From: JBBQUP01 sp038212305
Lineage (GTDB): Bacteria; Bacteroidota; Bacteroidia; Bacteroidales; Marinilabiliaceae
Assembly: GCA_038212305.1 (NCBI GenBank)
Contig: JBBQUP010000008.1
Span: 1 to 58,103, forward strand
DNA: 58,103 nt
Reading direction: 5' to 3'
Shown: in pieces, positions 55,643 through 58,103 of the stretch
Layout: each line of letters starts with the position of its first letter
How positions within the stretch are numbered: position 1 is the first letter of the stretch
Notes under the pieces: model-generated
What the model saw: the letters and a program-made list of their open reading frames with translations, nothing else
Databases searched by the model: none
What the model was told of the DNA's origin: nothing
Program-made: the position numbers and the translations under genes

Positions 55643-58030
55643 TTAGTCGCTGTAATATCCCGACCCATCATTCGAAATTCCATATCCATAACCATAGGAA
55701 TTGTTGCTAAACTTCGAGAATTTTACGTCGTTTATAACCACATTTAATTTGGTAATTTTTTTCTGCTCTTGTATCGAGTTAATGAATTTCAAAGCGTTTT
55801 TTTCGGTGTAATCGTGACGCACAACAAATAGGGTGGCATCAATGTATTTATTTAAAATTAAAGCATCAGATACCAATGCAATTGGTGGTGTATCAAAAAT
55901 GATGAATTCGTATATTTCTTTAATTGCCTCAACAAATTCGGTCATCCTTTTTGTTTCCAATAGCTCTGCCGGGTTAGGGGGAATTGGCCCCGAAGGAATT
56001 ATGAAAAGGTTATCAACTTCGGTGCGGTGAGTTATTTGAGCTAAAGTGGCATTGTTAATTAAATAATTGCTCAACCCTTTATCGTTACTGGTGTTAAATT
56101 GATTATGAGTGGTTGGTTTTCTTAAATCAAGCCCAACAACCAATGTTTTTTTATCCGATAGGGCAATAATAGTCGCTAAATTCGATGCGCAAAAAGTTTT
56201 CCCTTCACCGCTCTTACTTGATGTAACCATTAAAATTTGCGGTGATGATTGTTCGTTGGGTAATACAAATTGCAAATTGGTTCGAAGCGCTCTGAATGAT
56301 TCAGAAACGGATGAACGAGGGTTGTTGTATACAAATAGGCTATCTTGGTTTCGAGTATGCCCAATGTGCGCTAATAATGGCGCTTTTAAATGACTTTCGA
56401 AATGGTTTAAGTCGGTGATTTTTGTGTTGAAAAAATCAGTTAAGAAAATGTAAATCAAGGCAAATAATATCCCAAGTACAATTCCAATAATATAGTTTTG
56501 TAGTTTATTTGGGCTGACTAATAGCGTATTATCGACTTGCGATTTATCCAGAATTTTATGATCTGACACATTGGATGCAAGAGCAATTCCCGCCTCGGAT
56601 CTTTTTTGTAATAAAAAGGTGTAGATATTGTCGTTTAACGTGAAATTCCTTTGAATGGTGATGTATTCGCGCTCTGTTTTTGGCAATTTTTTTATTTCAA
56701 CATCAACAATTGCAATCTGCCGGTCTAATTCTTCAATAGAGATTTGGCTCGATTTGATAATATTCCGCATGTTCTCAACCAAAGCATTTCGAGTGTTATC
56801 TATTTCGATATTGATTTGGATGATTTGGGGACTTTTTTCTCTCGCACTTAAAAGCAAAATTGATCGCTTAGAATAAAGTTCACTCAGGTTTTTCACAAGG
56901 GTATTAAGCATTGCATCCTGAATACCCATTGTTGATGGGGCAATAATATCTTTAAAATCATCTTTTACATTGATGTATTCGAACAGATAATCGTAGTACT
57001 TTATGGCTCGTTGCAATTCTCCTTTTTGAGTCAATAGCGATTCCATTTTCTGCATGGTAAAATTACCCTCTGTACTAATGTTTATGACTTTATTGGACGA
57101 TCGGAATTTTTGAAAGTTGGACTCTACAGCTTGTAGCGAATCTGATACACCTGATATTTGCTCATCAATAAAGTCAATGGTACTAGTAGCTATGCGGTTT
57201 TTTTGCTCCAAACCCATGTTTAAGTATGATTGTAATAAGTTGTTTAAGTAATCGCTTATAAACAAAGGATCGTTCCCTTTAAGTTTTACCTCTAAAATAC
57301 TAGCATCCTTATAAAAAATATCAACTTTTAAATCTTCTACTAATTGCGAGTTAAGCAAATTCATATCGTTTGCTTTAAACTGGTAGTCTTTGTCTTTTAA
57401 ATTAGCAATGGGGTCGAAAAGAGCTGAATTATACTTGCCGTTTAAATGCACTGTGAAGGAAAAGTCAGCAGTTTTAACTTTTTCATCGAAAAAATATTCA
57501 GCACTGTGATTAATCGTTCTAGTCTTAAGGTCTTTATTTATTGAAAGTTTAAATTTCTTGCGGTCAAGAATGGTAATGTTAAAACGTTCTTCAACTAATT
57601 GGGGTATAATCGTGTCAATAGTTACGGTAAATGGGGCTGTTTTATAAAGTTGAGTATTGAACGATTCTGATATCCATCTGTCGTTTTTATAGTAAATAAC
57701 TTTTAGTGGCAAAGCTTGAATCGTTCGATTAGCTAGCTGGTGTGATTTTAATATTCCAATTTCGTTTTGAATAGAATTTCGTGGATTGAATGTAAAGTTT
57801 TGAAATAATCCTTCAGCACCAATGGGTTGATTGCTATCGCTTTTAATTAAAATGGTGGCTGTGCCATTATAAGTTGGTGTTGAGCATTGATTAATGAATA
57901 AAGCAAATAGGCTAGTGGTTAAAATGGCTATGACAAATACATACCATCGAGTCATCATTCCTCCCAATGATTTTTTAAAATCAGCTCCATCGGGTTGCGA
58001 TAATTGATCGTAAGAAAACGGTTGGCTCAT
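55643..58030 (-). CDS. polysaccharide biosynthesis tyrosine autokinase (Wzc-like)
   Basis: A 795-aa inner membrane protein that regulates polysaccharide chain length and export. The first helix (about 29-48) is followed by a Wzz-type periplasmic domain with long coiled coils, and a second helix at about 508-530. The cytoplasmic BY-kinase domain has Walker A SSKSGEGKTFCASNLA, Walker A' VVGLDLRKP, Walker B FIIFDTPPIALVSD, and a tyrosine-rich tail (SYGYGYG...GYYSD, five Tyr) for autophosphorylation. The upstream gene ends 5 bp before its ATG, so it belongs to a capsule or exopolysaccharide operon continuing beyond the window. Confidence 0.95.
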   Translation of the reverse strand: MSQPFSYDQLSQPDGADFKKSLGGMMTRWYVFVIAILTTSLFALFINQCSTPTYNGTATILIKSDSNQPIGAEGLFQNFTFNPRNSIQNEIGILKSHQLANRTIQALPLKVIYYKNDRWISESFNTQLYKTAPFTVTIDTIIPQLVEERFNITILDRKKFKLSINKDLKTRTINHSAEYFFDEKVKTADFSFTVHLNGKYNSALFDPIANLKDKDYQFKANDMNLLNSQLVEDLKVDIFYKDASILEVKLKGNDPLFISDYLNNLLQSYLNMGLEQKNRIATSTIDFIDEQISGVSDSLQAVESNFQKFRSSNKVINISTEGNFTMQKMESLLTQKGELQRAIKYYDYLFEYINVKDDFKDIIAPSTMGIQDAMLNTLVKNLSELYSKRSILLLSAREKSPQIIQINIEIDNTRNALVENMRNIIKSSQISIEELDRQIAIVDVEIKKLPKTEREYITIQRNFTLNDNIYTFLLQKRSEAGIALASNVSDHKILDKSQVDNTLLVSPNKLQNYIIGIVLGILFALIYIFLTDFFNTKITDLNHFESHLKAPLLAHIGHTRNQDSLFVYNNPRSSVSESFRALRTNLQFVLPNEQSSPQILMVTSSKSGEGKTFCASNLATIIALSDKKTLVVGLDLRKPTTHNQFNTSNDKGLSNYLINNATLAQITHRTEVDNLFIIPSGPIPPNPAELLETKRMTEFVEAIKEIYEFIIFDTPPIALVSDALILNKYIDATLFVVRHDYTEKNALKFINSIQEQKKITKLNVVINDVKFSKFSNNSYGYGYGISNDGSGYYSD

Positions 58031-58035
58031 ATTAC

Positions 58036-58103
58036 TTATTTATTTCTAAAGAATTGAAGAAGCAGCAATACGGTAGTTGCTGACGAAAGTGCTAGATTCC
58101 AAA
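58036..58103 (-). CDS. C-terminal end of a probable Wza-like polysaccharide export protein (partial)
   Basis: Only the last 22 codons are in the window. They read WNLALSSATTVLLLLQFFR then NK and a TAA stop, a hydrophobic C-terminal anchor. Bacteroidota polysaccharide export (Wza-like) proteins usually end in such a helix and precede the Wzc-like gene, with a 5-bp gap here. The call rests on this context and topology. Confidence 0.55.
   Translation of the reverse strand, partial: WNLALSSATTVLLLLQFFRNK

Overview
This AT-rich window comes from a member of the Bacteroidota, probably a marine or anaerobic Bacteroidales/Marinilabiliales-type lineage. The lineage is inferred from gene content and not proven. 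The supporting features are T9SS type B (CHU_C) C-terminal domains, PorP/SprF partners, a T9SS plug protein, Na+-NQR, a fused E1 alpha/beta 2-oxoacid dehydrogenase, and promoter boxes of the Bacteroidota type (TTTG / TAnnTTTG).

Layout. 0-8.2 kb holds housekeeping and stress genes: folE, a nitroreductase, a tandem Fe-type and Mn-type superoxide dismutase pair and asnA. These are followed by a decaying patch with a MATE transporter interrupted by an in-frame amber codon, a UPF0175 antitoxin with a frameshifted PIN-like toxin, and a MITE-like element, then proline dehydrogenase. 8.3-13.9 kb encodes a 1473-aa secreted PKD-repeat protein with a T9SS type B C-terminus and its own PorP/SprF partner. 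13.9-16.6 kb carries ung, a repeat-rich gene-free stretch and dprA. 16.7-37.5 kb is dominated by one gene of about 19.7 kb for a SprB-like giant adhesin of about 6577 aa, followed after 1 nt by a second PorP/SprF gene. 37.6-43.8 kb has an OmpH/Skp-like lipoprotein, a glycosyltransferase, a small membrane protein, a FtsB/DivIC-like protein, pruA and the T9SS plug protein. 43.9-51.3 kb is the nqrABCDEF operon, then apbE and a convergent 82-aa membrane protein. 51.4-58.1 kb has a fused 2-oxoacid dehydrogenase E1, creD, and the edge of a polysaccharide export locus (a Wzc-like kinase and the tail of a probable Wza-like gene).

How the genes work together. The two giant secreted proteins, their two PorP/SprF partners and the plug protein all belong to type IX secretion and surface display or gliding. 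NqrA-F with ApbE form a sodium-pumping respiratory module, and the 82-aa protein is a candidate Bacteroidota maturation factor for it. Proline dehydrogenase and PruA are a split proline-to-glutamate pathway about 32 kb apart. The most striking pattern is in the two giant proteins: wherever a repeat module loses its first conserved cysteine and another module follows it, that next module has lost its second. The leftover neighbours could form a cross-module disulfide.
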